Of a stretch of 64,000 nt of DNA, positions 62,601 through 64,000 are shown piece after piece; within the stretch, counting starts at the first letter, position 1, and each line of letters begins with the position of its first letter. The stretch is from NCBI GenBank assembly GCA_003993805.1, contig RSEF01000003.1:109429911-109493910 (forward strand), given 5' to 3'. The notes below the pieces were generated by a model. That model was given only the letters and a program-made list of their open reading frames with translations. It was not told the DNA's origin and searched no databases. This DNA comes from Himantopus leucocephalus. Lineage: Eukaryota > Chordata > Aves > Charadriiformes > Recurvirostridae. A program made the position numbers and the translations under genes.

Positions 62601-64000
62601 TGGAAGCAACTTTTTCTCTTCTCTGCTTCCTTACCTCTGCACTGCAGGAACTACAGATTGAACTTCTATAACCTGCCTTATAAATGGCAGTGGAGACTTG
62701 GTATATATTGGCCTTAAAAATTTTGCAAATTAATGTAATTTCTGCAAGAGATTTTGAGCAGTGTTTTTCCATGTTCTCTGTGAAAGAGATCAGAATTATT
62801 TTGGGAAAAAGTATTTCAAAGGACTGGAGTGTTTGCTTTTCATCTGAGGCATCCAGACTTTTTATTAGCAGTATTAAAATACTTTTAGAGACACATACCC
62901 CTTCGTGAAGCTGATTTCAAGCTGATCTGTCTAAGCATGGACGATGCTATGAAAAAGGTTATTAACAGCCTGCTCCAGACTGTCAGCGTGCATCATTAGG
63001 CAAAAAATAGATACAAAATAACTCTTTAATTACTTGAAGACTGGCTAATATATTTCAAACTGATAAGGAATCTCTGACTGGACATGGAACCCAACCACTT
63101 TCTTATGTTTTCCTTTGGATTATTGGATAGCAGCAGGAATTGTAGAGCCAATAGTTAAAAATTTTGAACACTTTGTTTCAAAATAATGTTTTACAGTGAT
63201 CTCTGGCCTTCTGTGGCCATGAAAGAGATTTTCCTAAGCAGTCTGACATCTTAGTGCTCATAACTGTAGTTTGTGATGATGATTGTTTCTCGGTGCCGAA
63301 TGAAGCAAGAGATAATAAAACCAAAATGCAAAGCTTTTAGCTGTACTGTCGGCTAGGTGGAAATCGACATCTTCACTACACTAGACAGAAACTGGACTGA
63401 CTAATTCATCTGACTGAAAAACTGGATAGATTCTCCCAGAAGATGGCAGTGCACCTATGAGTAGTGTTCTCCTGCCGGCTTTGCAAGCTACATCATTTCT
63501 AGCTGTTTTTTCAATATTGAGTACAATAACAAAACCGGTAATGAAAGCAACTACAGTTGAGTGCAGATATTGATGGTATTTTTGATCTTGAAATCTGAAG
63601 TGAGCACTAGTAATCCACAAAGGCCTGTCCTGCCTGGATGGTGATGGACTGGATGCTTTTGGGTAGCTTGGCAAGTTACTCAGCATTTTGCTATGCTCAC
63701 CAGCATGATGAAGATCCCATTTCCATTAGAGTCCTTCAGATAATCCCTGTGCAAAATCCATTGACTAGATCCAGAGCTTTAAAATGTGTCTGAGTTCTTA
63801 ATGTGTCATTGCTGTCGGAGGAATGGATCAATGTAGGTTAACAGTTACTAAGAAATGGAATAAATGATGGGATTTGAAAGTCTGGCCATGTTACATCTTT
63901 GCTCCACTGTTTCTCATCAAAGAATTTCTTCATTCAGATATGGATCAAAAGCAGATGTTCAAAAATACCAAAAAGGACTACTTCTGTATTAGTTCTAGTC
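56600..64000. other. intergenic, nothing recognised
   Basis: AT-rich DNA without recognisable genes. It includes a perfect 12-bp inverted repeat at 58,328-58,354 (separate entry). The 154-codon minus-strand frame at 61195-61659 lacks an ATG at its left end and has no motif. Confidence 0.5.
58328..58354. repeat. perfect 12-bp inverted repeat with 3-base loop
   Basis: TTCATCATTCAC and GTGAATGATGAA are separated by CGT. It can form a tight hairpin in either strand. No neighbouring gene or terminator-like T run explains it. Confidence 0.85.

Overview
The window looks like bird nuclear DNA. It holds several CR1 LINE fragments with the avian 3' end, very old MIR-like SINE remnants, a sharp CpG island, long intergenic stretches, and an intronless potassium-channel coding exon nearly identical to vertebrate Kv9.3. 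There is no bacterial, plasmid or phage organisation. Most open frames are chance frames or lie in repeats.

Region by region. (1) Positions 1-6016, minus strand: part of a multi-exon gene of the zona pellucida (egg-coat) family, most like ZPAX. I rebuilt seven consecutive exons from splice sites. Their phases join without conflict and the gene runs off the left edge, where the rest of the ZP module should be. The most 5' of these exons has an in-frame TAA. A further 5' exon candidate (6127-6318) has an in-frame TGA and does not join in phase, so the gene may be decaying in this species, or the sequence or my 5' model may be wrong. (2) About 6.3-22 kb: CR1 and MIR-like fragments, a small GC-rich patch at 7.5-7.65 kb, and no recognised gene. 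(3) 22.07-23.48 kb: a strong CpG island with a GC-rich minisatellite, G-quadruplex-prone runs and a 30-N gap. It is the best candidate for the promoter and non-coding first exon of KCNS3. (4) 23.5-43.4 kb: probably the large first intron of KCNS3, with three or more CR1 or MIR-like remnants. (5) 43,490-about 45,690: the KCNS3 coding exon and 3' UTR. (6) 45.7-64 kb: gene-poor downstream DNA with a degenerate CR1 fragment, short hairpins and homopolymers.

A ZPAX-like gene next to KCNS3 fits what I recall of the vertebrate 2p24 / chicken chromosome 3 neighbourhood, though I could not check this. The two genes are transcribed in opposite directions, away from the gene-free DNA between them. They have no functional link that I can see: one is an egg-coat protein and the other an electrically silent Kv2-modifying subunit. 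I found no evidence of an undescribed multi-gene system. The items most worth following up are the stop codons in the ZP gene, the alternative KCNS3 splice acceptor that would extend its N-terminus, and the repeat structure of the CpG island.
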